DNA from: Antarcticibacterium arcticum
GTDB lineage: Bacteria; Bacteroidota; Bacteroidia; Flavobacteriales; Flavobacteriaceae
Assembly: GCF_007993795.1 (NCBI RefSeq)
Contig: NZ_CP042476.1
Span: 1,426,001 to 1,490,000 of the forward strand
Direction: 5' to 3'
DNA length: 64,000 nucleotides
Under the pieces are notes generated by a model. It was not told where the DNA came from and did no database searches. It saw nothing but the letters and a program-made list of their open reading frames with translations. The translations under genes and the position numbers were made by a program. Positions 1 through 8,144 of this stretch are shown piece after piece (within the stretch, counting starts at the first letter, position 1; the number at the start of each line of letters is the position of its first letter).

Positions 1-451
1 GATTCACAGCGGGATCTATGTTAATGAGCATCGCATCATGGCTTTGGCCTTGCTGCGCCCAATCCAGCGCACCCAGGATCCGCTGGTTGTCATAGGAAAG
101 GATCTGCCGCCCGAATCTCAAAAATACCTTGTCATTCACAAGATATTGGGCGTAGGCCTCAAAAACAGCGACCCCATTCTTATCAAATGTTGTAACCGGG
201 CTTACATCTCCCCAGGTCCTTACATTTTGCAGGGAAAACCGAAGGCTTAAAGCTTCATTATTAAAATCCAGCTGCACCCTGGAGCGTTGCGAGATAAAGG
301 TAATTGCTTCCTGTTCGCTGTCAAGCAAGGTTTTAAATCCGTTTCGGTATTCCAGCCTTGGCCGTAGTTGCAGGGTGGCTTCAAATTCCTGGCTGTGTAA
401 GAGGGATGAAAAAAGGAAGAAAAAAAGAAATCCTATGAGGGAATTTTTCAT
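1..451 (-). CDS. Outer-membrane porin, alginate-export-like (N-terminal part only)
   Basis: The reverse strand reads open from an ATG at 451 to the window edge (150 codons, C-terminus missing). It begins with a signal peptide (MKNS, a long Phe/Leu stretch, then HSQ before the mature EFEATLQLR). The following alternating amphipathic strands, such as SRVQLDFNN, VFEAYAQYL and VFLRFGRQ, look like beta-barrel staves. The stretch RFGRQ-LSYDNQRI-LGALDWAQQGQSHDA is typical of the alginate-export family of outer-membrane porins. The family name is from memory; the substrate cannot be told. It lies downstream of the lipid kinase on the same strand, 90 bp away. Confidence 0.7.
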   Translation of the reverse strand, partial: MKNSLIGFLFFFLFSSLLHSQEFEATLQLRPRLEYRNGFKTLLDSEQEAITFISQRSRVQLDFNNEALSLRFSLQNVRTWGDVSPVTTFDKNGVAVFEAYAQYLVNDKVFLRFGRQILSYDNQRILGALDWAQQGQSHDAMLINIDPAVN

Positions 452-541
452 TTGAAAAAAATAAGGGAGTGTTTGTAAACTTATGTAAAGCAACAAACTG
501 CCCCATTTCCTTCATATGACTTGTATCATATTTCCAAAAGT

Positions 542-1444
542 TTATTTTAAAAAAGTGAGTGCCGCAGGAAGGACCTTTATTTTAATTTTATCCCCTGCAT
601 ATTCGTCATCCAGCACATCATCTACGTGAACCCTGGAGCCTTTCCATTTGATCTTTACTTTTTTCACCCTAAGCGTGTAGGCAAGTTTTCTAAGGTCAAA
701 AGCAGTTGCCTCTTCCTTTAGAGTTTGAACATAGGCTTCCAATTCCTCTCTTTTATTTTCAGGGATTAATACCAGGTCCAGATACCCGTCTCCTATAGCT
801 GCTTTGGGGGCCACCTGGAGATTTGGGCCAATATAGCGGGTGTTCATTACCTCTACCATAAGAAAGGAACCTTTAATGGTAAACCCATTCAACTCGATCT
901 TCGCGGTTTGGGCCTTATATTTTTTCACTGTTTTTAGCAGCACCTTTAGCGTACGCTCTAGTTTTTCTTCGGGTGTTTCCCCGGGAACTTCCTCCTTTTC
1001 CTTCATTTTCGCCATCAATTCAGGAAAAATTCCCATCCCTACGCCTTCCAGAAAGATCTCATCCCCCGCTATTCCTTTTTGCCTTCCGCAGTCAAATTTT
1101 CTTTTTGATGATTTAGGGTCAATTGCTTTAAAGGCATCCTTTTCATTGATTGAAAGTGTGGTTGCAATATTGTTTGCCGTTCCCAGCGGCAACAGGTGTA
1201 TGGGTGGCCGGTTTTCTGGTTTTGCCTGTTTAAGGAGTTCTACACCCACAGAATGTACCGTCCCATCCCCTCCCGCGAGATATATAGCATCGGGTAATTC
1301 CTCAAGACTTTTCTCCCAGCCCTCCTCATCTGTAGAAACATATTTGGGGGTCATGTCAGTTCCTTTAAAAAGTGCTATAAGGTGTTTTTTGGAATGTTCG
1401 GCGTCGCCGGCCGTAGGATTGTGTAATATCAATATATTCTTCAT
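542..1444 (-). CDS. YegS/DgkA-like lipid kinase (diacylglycerol kinase catalytic domain)
   Basis: A protein of about 300 residues with the DAGK catalytic signature: N-terminal ILHNPTAG strand-loop, nucleotide-binding GGDGTVHSVG at about residues 58-67, and a LPLGTANNIA motif. The C-terminal half carries the usual LVLIPENKREE strand and a closing HVDDV region. Family members phosphorylate diacylglycerol or related lipids with ATP at the inner face of the membrane; the exact lipid is not predictable. The reading frame extends 11 codons upstream to an ATG at 1477, but the Met at 1444 (MKNILILHN) sits right at the first beta strand, as in relatives, so it is preferred. Confidence 0.82.
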   Translation of the reverse strand: MKNILILHNPTAGDAEHSKKHLIALFKGTDMTPKYVSTDEEGWEKSLEELPDAIYLAGGDGTVHSVGVELLKQAKPENRPPIHLLPLGTANNIATTLSINEKDAFKAIDPKSSKRKFDCGRQKGIAGDEIFLEGVGMGIFPELMAKMKEKEEVPGETPEEKLERTLKVLLKTVKKYKAQTAKIELNGFTIKGSFLMVEVMNTRYIGPNLQVAPKAAIGDGYLDLVLIPENKREELEAYVQTLKEEATAFDLRKLAYTLRVKKVKIKWKGSRVHVDDVLDDEYAGDKIKIKVLPAALTFLK

Positions 1445-1653
1445 GCCCTTTGGTTGCTTTAATTCAAATATAACCATAGCAGGGGACGCAAAGATTTGGA
1501 TTAACTATATGTTATGATTTATGCAAAGAATAGGGGTCTTTATATTAAAGTATGTATAAAATATGGACAATTTAAAAACGAATGAAAATTTAAACGCCGG
1601 GATTTCATTAAATTCATTGTTATAATCAAATTGTTGAACCTAAATATTGAAAG

Positions 1654-2382
1654 ATGAAAATACTTGTAACCAATGATGACGGAATATATAGTCCGGGACT
1701 TTCCTGTCTTGCCCGTGTGGCTTCGGCATTTGGAGAAGTGATTGTAATGGCGCCAGATGTTGAACAATCTTCCATGGGGCAGGCCATAACTTCGGGAAAA
1801 CCTATAACTTATAAGAAATCCCCTATTCATTTTGAAAATATAAAGGCCTACAGGGTGAATGGTACCCCGGCCGACTGTGTCGCGCTGGGAACACATCTTT
1901 ATGAAGATATAGACCTTGTTTTATCTGGTATCAACATAGGTTCCAATTTAGGAAATTCTGCCTGGCATTCCGGGACCCTCTCGGCCGCAAGACAGGCAGT
2001 ACTTTTTGAGGTGCGGGGTATTGCCCTTAGCGTTTCTGTGGGAGAGGAGGAAACAGATTTTGATGCCCTGGAACCTTATGTAATGGAGGCGTTGAAAGAG
2101 GTAGTGTATGAGGACGACCGGAAATTACTTAATATTAATTTCCCCAGGTATCCAAAGGGTGAAGTGGTTTGGACCACCCAGTCTGTAAGGCATTATGATG
2201 GTAAGGTAATAGCAAACAAGGACCCTATGGGAAGGCAACATTACTGGTTTACAGTGTTCCCTATTGAACCTGAAGATGAAGGATCTGACCGTTGGGCGGT
2301 AAAACACGGTAAAACCAGCATCACCCCAATGATCCTGGACCTTACAGATTATGATTATTTAAAAGAACGGGCTAAAGAATGA
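1654..2382 (+). CDS. surE: 5'/3'-nucleotidase SurE
   Basis: 242 residues. The N-terminus carries the metal-binding TNDDGIYSPG motif (Asp8-Asp9), followed by a MAPDVEQSSMG segment and the VNGTPADCV and GINIGSNLG motifs characteristic of SurE. The enzyme dephosphorylates 5'- and 3'-nucleoside monophosphates using a divalent metal and is linked to stationary-phase survival. It is a stand-alone gene; no clear -7/-33 promoter is visible just upstream, and the next gene starts about 200 bp downstream. Length is slightly short but within the family range. Confidence 0.93.
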   Translation: MKILVTNDDGIYSPGLSCLARVASAFGEVIVMAPDVEQSSMGQAITSGKPITYKKSPIHFENIKAYRVNGTPADCVALGTHLYEDIDLVLSGINIGSNLGNSAWHSGTLSAARQAVLFEVRGIALSVSVGEEETDFDALEPYVMEALKEVVYEDDRKLLNINFPRYPKGEVVWTTQSVRHYDGKVIANKDPMGRQHYWFTVFPIEPEDEGSDRWAVKHGKTSITPMILDLTDYDYLKERAKE

Positions 2383-2545
2383 ATATAAAAACTGAATCAG
2401 ACTCTATACTGGTAAATTCTAATCTCTTTTTTTCCCGTTTATACTAATAAACCGCATCGCTTACAGATTTTAATAAAATTGAAATTTTAAAAAATATTAA
2501 AAAAGTGTTGCCCAGGTGAATACTGCGTTTTAATTTAGCGCTTTA

Positions 2546-2562
2546 TTTAGAATCATTCTAAA
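2546..2562. promoter_or_regulatory. Palindromic operator, candidate iron-regulator site
   Basis: TTTAGAATCATTCTAAA is a 17-bp palindrome, perfect apart from its central base, ending 17 bp before the first PepSY gene. A second site of the same design (TTTAAAATAAGTCTAAA) lies at 3937 before the siderophore receptor. Two similar palindromes before two iron-uptake genes suggest a shared metalloregulator; which one (Fur- or DtxR-type) is inference. Confidence 0.5.
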
Positions 2563-2579
2563 GATTTTGACAGACCACC

Positions 2580-3776
2580 ATGGGCAAGAAAAGGAATAAA
2601 GCGAATACCACTTTCCGGAAGATCATTAGAAACACACACCTTGTCCTGGGACTGGGAAGCGGGTTAATTATATTTATAATGGCTGTCACCGGGTGCCTTT
2701 GGGCCTTCCAGGAAGAAATTGAAGCTTTTACCTCGCCCCTCCCGGAAATCCAGATGCAGAATGCAGCAGTAATTCCTCCGGTAGAAGCCAGAAGGCTCGC
2801 TCACGAAGTTTTCCCCGGAAGAATGGTACATGGTACATTGTATGGGGCTGCCAATGACCCGGTAAAAGTTATCTTCTATGAATTGGAACCGGAATTTTAT
2901 CACACTGTTTATTTACACCCTTATACAGGAAAGGTATTACATATAGATAATAACCTCACGGGATTCTTTCCCTTTGTTCTGGAAGGACACCGGTATTTAT
3001 GGCTTCCCAAACCTATTGGCGAGCAACTGGTGCAATGGAGTACGGTGATCTTTGCGGTTATGCTACTAACCGGGATAGTTCTCTGGTGGCCCAAAAACCG
3101 GAAAAACCGTAGGCAACGCTACACCCTGGACTGGAAAGAAACTACAAAGTGGAAACGAAAGAATTATGACCTTCACTCTGTCATAGGTTTTTATATAAGT
3201 TTTATTGCTGTGATTATTGTTTTTACCGGCCTTGTAATGGCTTTTGAAAGTTTCAAGGCAGGAACCTATTACAGCCTGGGGGGCCAAAAAGAAACCTTAT
3301 GGCGGGTACCAGAGAATAATGCCACCACAAATCAAATAGCGCTTAATGGTAACGGGATGGATCTCCTGTTTAACAAGCTTCGATCTGAATATCCACAAGC
3401 AGTTGACCTTGAATTCCATTATCCCGCGACTGAAGAAGAAGCAATTTATGTGGAAATTGGGTATGAGGAAGGGATCTATTATAATGCCGACTATCGCTTT
3501 TACGATCAAAATACCCTGGAAGAAATAACCTCGCCAACCATTTACGGAGTGTACGCTGAAACCGGTTTTCCAGAAAAGGTGATGAGAATGAATTATGATA
3601 TTCATGTAGGCGCTATAGGGGGCCTCCCGGGTAAGGTATTGGCATTCTTTGCCAGCCTTATTTGCGCAAGCCTTCCGGTTACAGGATTTTTACTGTGGTA
3701 CGGGCGTACCTACAAAAAGAAACCCGTGCAATTAAAACCTACCCGAAAAAAACGGGTAGCGGTCCCTGTAGATTAA
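2580..3776 (+). CDS. PepSY-associated transmembrane protein, candidate ferrisiderophore reductase
   Basis: 398 residues with the PepSY-TM layout: TM1 at about 18-42 with His20 (NTHLVLGLG), a periplasmic PepSY-like domain, TM2 around 150-168 (LTGIVLWWP), TM3 around 200-222 preceded by NYDLHSVIGFY, and a final TM (AFFASLICASLPVTGFLLWYG) preceded by YDIHVG. The conserved His residues beside the helices match the heme-ligand pattern of FoxB/PiuB-type inner-membrane reductases, which reduce or help release iron from imported siderophores. It sits 193 bp upstream of the TonB-dependent receptor and shares its candidate operator. Function as a reductase is inferred from family and context. Confidence 0.78.
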   Translation: MGKKRNKANTTFRKIIRNTHLVLGLGSGLIIFIMAVTGCLWAFQEEIEAFTSPLPEIQMQNAAVIPPVEARRLAHEVFPGRMVHGTLYGAANDPVKVIFYELEPEFYHTVYLHPYTGKVLHIDNNLTGFFPFVLEGHRYLWLPKPIGEQLVQWSTVIFAVMLLTGIVLWWPKNRKNRRQRYTLDWKETTKWKRKNYDLHSVIGFYISFIAVIIVFTGLVMAFESFKAGTYYSLGGQKETLWRVPENNATTNQIALNGNGMDLLFNKLRSEYPQAVDLEFHYPATEEEAIYVEIGYEEGIYYNADYRFYDQNTLEEITSPTIYGVYAETGFPEKVMRMNYDIHVGAIGGLPGKVLAFFASLICASLPVTGFLLWYGRTYKKKPVQLKPTRKKRVAVPVD

Positions 3777-3920
3777 AATTCCCATCTATATAAAATTGGA
3801 ACAATTATTTAAAAATTTTTTTTTAAATATAACTTCCTGATCTTCTTGCAATCAGCCATTCCGCACTAAATTTTATTTATAATAATTATAAATAATGTTT
3901 TTTTTATTCAAATGGGTTCA

Positions 3921-3928
3921 TACATTTG
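3921..3928 (+). promoter_or_regulatory. -7 promoter element of the siderophore receptor gene
   Basis: TACATTTG matches the Bacteroidota -7 consensus TAnnTTTG. The expected start of transcription is about 5-8 bases downstream, just before or within the palindrome at 3937-3953, so a bound repressor would block it. The -33 region is T-rich without a clean TTG. This placement means translation cannot begin at the in-frame ATG at 3895 and supports 3970. Confidence 0.55.
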
Positions 3929-3936
3929 CGCCTCTA

Positions 3937-3953
3937 TTTAAAATAAGTCTAAA
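3937..3953. promoter_or_regulatory. Palindromic operator before the siderophore receptor
   Basis: TTTAAAATAAGTCTAAA shares the TTTAxA-n5-TCTAAA design of the site at 2546-2562, with one mismatch between arms. It lies between the -7 box (3921) and the chosen start codon (3970), the position expected for a repressor site. Confidence 0.5.
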
Positions 3954-3969
3954 TAAACACACTTTTAAA

Positions 3970-6450
3970 ATGAACCAGAAATATTTTCTGTTACCCCTCC
4001 TGCTTTTGATATTTCAACTCAGCTTTAGCCAGTCTACCGGAAGCATCCAGGGAAACCTTATCAATAAGAACGGCCAGCCCGTAGTAGATGCGAATATTGA
4101 AATACCGGGTACTATCCTGGGAACAGAATCAAAGTCTAATGGAGAATTTATCCTTAGCAATGTACCGGCAGGAAATTATACCCTAAGAATTTCCTTTGTA
4201 GGTTACCAAACCAAAGATCTTGCAGTTTCTGTACAAGCAGGACAAACTACTACCCTATCGGCAATCGTTCTGAATAACAATGACCAGGACCTGGAGGAAG
4301 TTGTTGTGAGGGCCAATGGTAATATTAATGAGTTTACCAGAGGTAAAAGTGATCATGTGGCCAAACTGCCATTAAAAGATATTGAGAACCCACAGGTTTA
4401 TAACAATATTACCGCAGAACTTCTTCAGGAACAGGTTATAACCAACTTCGATGATGCCTTAAAGAACTCCCCGGGAATATCAAAATTATGGGAATCTACA
4501 GGAAGGGGAAATGACGGGGCCGGATACTTTTCCCTGCGTGGTTTTCCGGTTCAACCGACTCTTATGAATGGCTTACCCGGACTCACGAACGGAAGTCCCG
4601 ATCCTGCTAACCTGGAAAGGATTGAAGTAGTAAAAGGACCATCGGGAACGTTATATGGTAGCAGCCTTATATCTTATGGAGGCCTTATAAATATTGTAAC
4701 CAAAAAGCCCTATGATTATTTCGGCGGAAATATAGCCTATACCATAGGTTCCTTTGGATTAAACCGCATCACTGCCGATGTTAACACCCCTCTTGATGAA
4801 ACCGGCAAAGTAGCCTTAAGGGTTAATACGGCATATCATAAACAAAACAGTTTTCAGGATCTTGGTTTCCGGGAATCCTTCTTTATAGCACCCTCTTTGA
4901 GCTATAAGGTGAATGACAGGCTGTCCTTCCTTATCAATACTGAAATTTTTAAAGGAGAAACCACTAATCCTACCATGCTTTTTGTAGACCGTGGTGCACC
5001 TTTACGAGCAACCAATATAGAGGAGTTAGGTTATGATACCAACCGTAGCTATACCAGCAATGACCTTACTCTTGAAAACCCCAATTACAGCCTGCAGGGC
5101 CAGATGAATTATAAACTTTCCACAGGCTGGACCTCACAAACCGTTTTCTCAAGGGGATCTTCCAAATCTATAGGCCATTATTCATATTTATACGAGACCA
5201 CCCGTTTTTACCAGGGTAGGGATGAAATTGAAGGAAGCCTAACTAATCTTGATGAAGGGCTTGTTTTTACCAGGTATATGAACAACCAGAATTCAACAAC
5301 GCTTACCTCAGATATTCAGCAGAATTTCTTAGGAGATTTCAACATCGCAGGTCTTAGAAACCGTATGGTAGTAGGCCTTGATTACTTTAACAGGCAGGTT
5401 ATAGACAACAGCTCCGGCTATGTTGCAAACGGAAATGTTTATATTGGAAATGCTTCATTGCAAAATGTGAACGAAAGCGTTTACGGCATCTTTGATCCTT
5501 CAGCATATATTAGAAATAACGACAATGGAAGGCTTTCTGCCGCCGCTACAGATAATTTGCTTGCCGGGCGTCCTTTAAATAACAATACTACCCGCGAAGA
5601 TATCTATAGTGCGTATGTTTCCAATGTACTTAATTTCACCCCTAATCTTTCAGCAATGGCGAGTTTGAGGGTAGACCGTTTTGAGAGTGACAGGAATAGC
5701 CAAACGGCACTTTCTCCTAAATTCGGGATTGTTTATCAGCCCATATTGGAAAGGGTATCCCTTTTTGCCAATTATATGGACGGATTTAGCAATGTGGCCC
5801 CACAACAGCAGGGGGATCCTGCACAGGGTGTTACCACTACTGTTATTTTTGATCCTGAAAGAGCCAGTCAATTTGAGGCGGGAACCAAACTTAATTTGGT
5901 AAAAAATAAGGTTTCTGCTACTATAAGTTATTATGATATTCAGGTTTCCAATATTGTGATGGAGGAAACAGGGCGGCCTTTTTTCTACGTTCAGGATGGA
6001 GAACGCTACAGCCGCGGTTATGAAGCCAGTGTGACTGCAACACCTTTTGCAGGATTAAATATAATAGCAGGGTACAGCCATAACGACAGTAAACTTACAG
6101 TATCAGATCAAACCGACTTTTTGGGAAGACGTCCGGAATCTGCAGGGCCGGAAGACCAGGCCAACCTATGGGCTAGTTACAGGATACCAACCGGAACCTA
6201 TGAAGGATTTGGCCTTGGGTTTGGCGGGAATTATGCAGGTGAAAATATGATATTTAACCGTGCCGTTGGAGGAGTCTTTACCCTTCCTTCCTATACGGTG
6301 CTAAATGCTTCGGCATTTTATAACGTTGAGAAATTCTCTGTTATTCTAAAATTAAATAACCTTACCAATGAAGAATACTTTAATGGCTGGTCTACCATTA
6401 ATCCTCAAATGCCTCGGAATTTTGCAGCCAGTTTCACCTACAATTTTTAA
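3970..6450 (+). CDS. TonB-dependent siderophore receptor
   Basis: About 826 residues from ATG 3970. A signal peptide (MNQKYFLL, Leu-rich core, SFSQS) is followed by a carboxypeptidase-D-like regulatory domain of about 80 residues (GSIQGNLINKNGQPVVDANI to the SFVGYQTKDL segment), typical of Bacteroidota receptors. Next come a plug domain (SLRGFPVQ, NLERIEVVKGPSGTLYG, GGLINIVTKKP) and a 22-strand-type barrel ending in aromatic Phe (SFTYNF). The plug sequence is that of the FhuA/FpvA-type siderophore receptor subfamily. The frame is open to an ATG at 3895, but that would place the promoter and operator inside the gene and bury the signal peptide. Two PepSY proteins flank it. The ligand is unknown. 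Confidence 0.9.
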   Translation: MNQKYFLLPLLLLIFQLSFSQSTGSIQGNLINKNGQPVVDANIEIPGTILGTESKSNGEFILSNVPAGNYTLRISFVGYQTKDLAVSVQAGQTTTLSAIVLNNNDQDLEEVVVRANGNINEFTRGKSDHVAKLPLKDIENPQVYNNITAELLQEQVITNFDDALKNSPGISKLWESTGRGNDGAGYFSLRGFPVQPTLMNGLPGLTNGSPDPANLERIEVVKGPSGTLYGSSLISYGGLINIVTKKPYDYFGGNIAYTIGSFGLNRITADVNTPLDETGKVALRVNTAYHKQNSFQDLGFRESFFIAPSLSYKVNDRLSFLINTEIFKGETTNPTMLFVDRGAPLRATNIEELGYDTNRSYTSNDLTLENPNYSLQGQMNYKLSTGWTSQTVFSRGSSKSIGHYSYLYETTRFYQGRDEIEGSLTNLDEGLVFTRYMNNQNSTTLTSDIQQNFLGDFNIAGLRNRMVVGLDYFNRQVIDNSSGYVANGNVYIGNASLQNVNESVYGIFDPSAYIRNNDNGRLSAAATDNLLAGRPLNNNTTREDIYSAYVSNVLNFTPNLSAMASLRVDRFESDRNSQTALSPKFGIVYQPILERVSLFANYMDGFSNVAPQQQGDPAQGVTTTVIFDPERASQFEAGTKLNLVKNKVSATISYYDIQVSNIVMEETGRPFFYVQDGERYSRGYEASVTATPFAGLNIIAGYSHNDSKLTVSDQTDFLGRRPESAGPEDQANLWASYRIPTGTYEGFGLGFGGNYAGENMIFNRAVGGVFTLPSYTVLNASAFYNVEKFSVILKLNNLTNEEYFNGWSTINPQMPRNFAASFTYNF

Positions 6451-6471
6451 TTTGAAATAAATCCTAAATTT

Positions 6472-6507
6472 GCCGTCTGAAAAAAAACTTTTCAGGCGGC
6501 TTTTTTT
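6472..6507 (+). terminator. Intrinsic terminator after the siderophore receptor
   Basis: GCCGTCTGAAAA pairs with TTTTCAGGCGGC (one G-U pair) around a short A-rich loop, followed by seven T. It ends only 6 bp before the start codon of the next gene, so the downstream PepSY gene depends on read-through or on a start inside this region. Confidence 0.85.
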
Positions 6508-6512
6508 ATAAT

Positions 6513-7619
6513 ATGCCCAAAAAGAAAAAACATAATATTTGGAAGAAATGGGCCGGCCTGTTGCACCTCTGGCTTGGACTTCTTACCGGCATTATAGTTT
6601 TTATTGTTGCGGTAACCGGGTGTATTTTTGTATTCCACAATGAGATACAGGACCTCACCCTCGACTGGCGGAAAATTACCCCACAGGAAGAGGCATTTGT
6701 AGCCCCCTCTGTATTACAGGATAAAGTAACAAATTTGTTTCCGGGGGCTGAAGCAGGCATGGTAGTGTACCAGAACAGGGAACGGCCTGCCCATGTATTT
6801 GCAGTAATTGAAGACAGGCCACATCATATTTATTTTAATCCTTATACCGCAACACTTACTCATATTCAGGATCTTGAAAAGGATTTCTTTCTCATTATTG
6901 AGGACCTGCATATGCACTTACTTCTGCCCGAAGCTATAGGAAAACAGGTGGTTGGGGCTTCTACCCTCATTTTTATCCTGATGCTTATTACAGGCATTGT
7001 GCTGTGGTGGCCAAGGAAAAAGAAAAGCTTTAAAGAAAATCTCAAAATAAAATGGAAGGCCAGGTGGCGCAGGGTAAATTATGACTGGCACAGGACTACC
7101 GGCTTTTATGTCTCATTCCTTGCCCTGTTTCTTGCACTTACCGGGCTTAGTTTTTCTTACGAATGGATGAACGAGTCTTTTTATGAAATTGGGAATCTTG
7201 GAAAAGAATATCCGGAGGATGAGATACAGCTGCAAATAACCGGAGTTGCGGGAGAGTTTATGCATCAACCGGTAGATATGGCAATGGCACAAACCTTTCA
7301 ATTAATGCCCGCAAGCGGAATGTATTTTGTCTGGCACCAGGGTCCCGATGCTCCTATTGTCACCGGAGCCTATCCCCATGCGCTTGAATTTGACCACCAG
7401 TCTAACTTTTATTTTCATCCCATAACAGGTGAACTTCTCCGGGAGCATTATTATGAAGATAAAAGCAACGGGATGAAATTACAGGAGATGAGCTATGGCC
7501 TGCACACCGGCCAGTATTTTGGCTTGGCGGGAAAGATCATTGGATTTTTGGGCAGTCTTTTTGTAGCCGGATTACCTGTAAGCGGATTTCTGTTATGGTG
7601 GGGACGGAGGAACAAGTAG
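6513..7619 (+). CDS. PepSY-associated transmembrane protein (second copy)
   Basis: 368 residues, paralogous in layout to the protein at 2580: TM1 with a His (LLHLWLGLLTGIIVF), periplasmic PepSY-type domain, LHMHLLLPEAIGKQ before TM2 (LITGIVLWWP), NYDWHRTTGFYVS before TM3, and GLHTGQYFGLAGK before the last TM (LPVSGFLLWWG). These His residues are candidate heme ligands as in FoxB/PiuB-type proteins. It begins just after the terminator of the receptor gene. Likely an inner-membrane partner of the receptor in iron release; whether the two PepSY proteins act together or on different substrates cannot be told. Confidence 0.76.
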   Translation: MPKKKKHNIWKKWAGLLHLWLGLLTGIIVFIVAVTGCIFVFHNEIQDLTLDWRKITPQEEAFVAPSVLQDKVTNLFPGAEAGMVVYQNRERPAHVFAVIEDRPHHIYFNPYTATLTHIQDLEKDFFLIIEDLHMHLLLPEAIGKQVVGASTLIFILMLITGIVLWWPRKKKSFKENLKIKWKARWRRVNYDWHRTTGFYVSFLALFLALTGLSFSYEWMNESFYEIGNLGKEYPEDEIQLQITGVAGEFMHQPVDMAMAQTFQLMPASGMYFVWHQGPDAPIVTGAYPHALEFDHQSNFYFHPITGELLREHYYEDKSNGMKLQEMSYGLHTGQYFGLAGKIIGFLGSLFVAGLPVSGFLLWWGRRNK

Positions 7620-7777
7620 CTGCTCCGGAATCGCTTGTGGTCCTTAATTTCTTTCACAAATAAGAAGTTTTTTTGATGGGATTCAATATTTTTTTGTGAT
7701 GTATACTTCTGAATTTGTACATTGTAGGGGAAAGTTTTAACCTTAGGTTGAAAATTTTAACTAAAGACCCCTACGTC

Positions 7778-8140
7778 ATGAAAATCTTACTAGCCGAGGA
7801 TGATGCGCTAACCACGCAATCATTGACCTACTTTCTAAAAGCCAAAAATTACGAGATCCTGCATGCAAAAGACGGAGAAGCAGCTCTGCGTTTTTTAAAA
7901 ACAGATGTGTTTGATTTGATCATTACAGATCTCAACATGCCTAAAATTGGCGGTATGGAATTGATACATATCATCCGTAATGATCTGGGCCTTGAGACAC
8001 CCGTAATTGTACTTACGGCATCGGGGATAGAGCAAACCGAACTGGATGCTTTTGCCATGGGTGCAAGCGAATTTATTTCAAAACCTTTTAGCCCATCTGT
8101 ACTTAATACCAGGATCCAGCGATTGGTCCCCATATCTTAA
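7778..8140 (+). CDS. Single-domain response regulator (CheY-like receiver)
   Basis: 120 residues forming one receiver domain: acidic pair ED-D at 7-9, phosphoacceptor Asp51 (LIITDLNMP), Thr/Ala switch region (VLTAS) and conserved Lys in FISKPFSP. There is no output domain, so it probably acts by protein contact. The frame extends upstream to 7715, but MKILLAEDD at 7778 is the natural start of the fold. It is followed after 4 bp by the YaiO-like gene, so it is likely co-transcribed with the export and glycosyltransferase genes and could receive phosphate from the large kinase at 12872-18811 (inference). Confidence 0.88.
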   Translation: MKILLAEDDALTTQSLTYFLKAKNYEILHAKDGEAALRFLKTDVFDLIITDLNMPKIGGMELIHIIRNDLGLETPVIVLTASGIEQTELDAFAMGASEFISKPFSPSVLNTRIQRLVPIS

Positions 8141-8144
8141 GGAA

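Noticed and set aside
38..250. Plus-strand frame of 70 codons at the left edge
   Set aside because: It is antisense to the truncated outer-membrane porin, which has a signal peptide and barrel motifs.
840..1517. Plus-strand frame of 225 codons opposite the lipid kinase
   Set aside because: The minus-strand gene has the GGDGT motif and a full family match; the plus frame is Ser/Phe-rich shadow sequence.
3895..3969. Upstream in-frame ATG of the siderophore receptor
   Set aside because: The -7 promoter box and operator lie inside this stretch, and the signal peptide begins at 3970.
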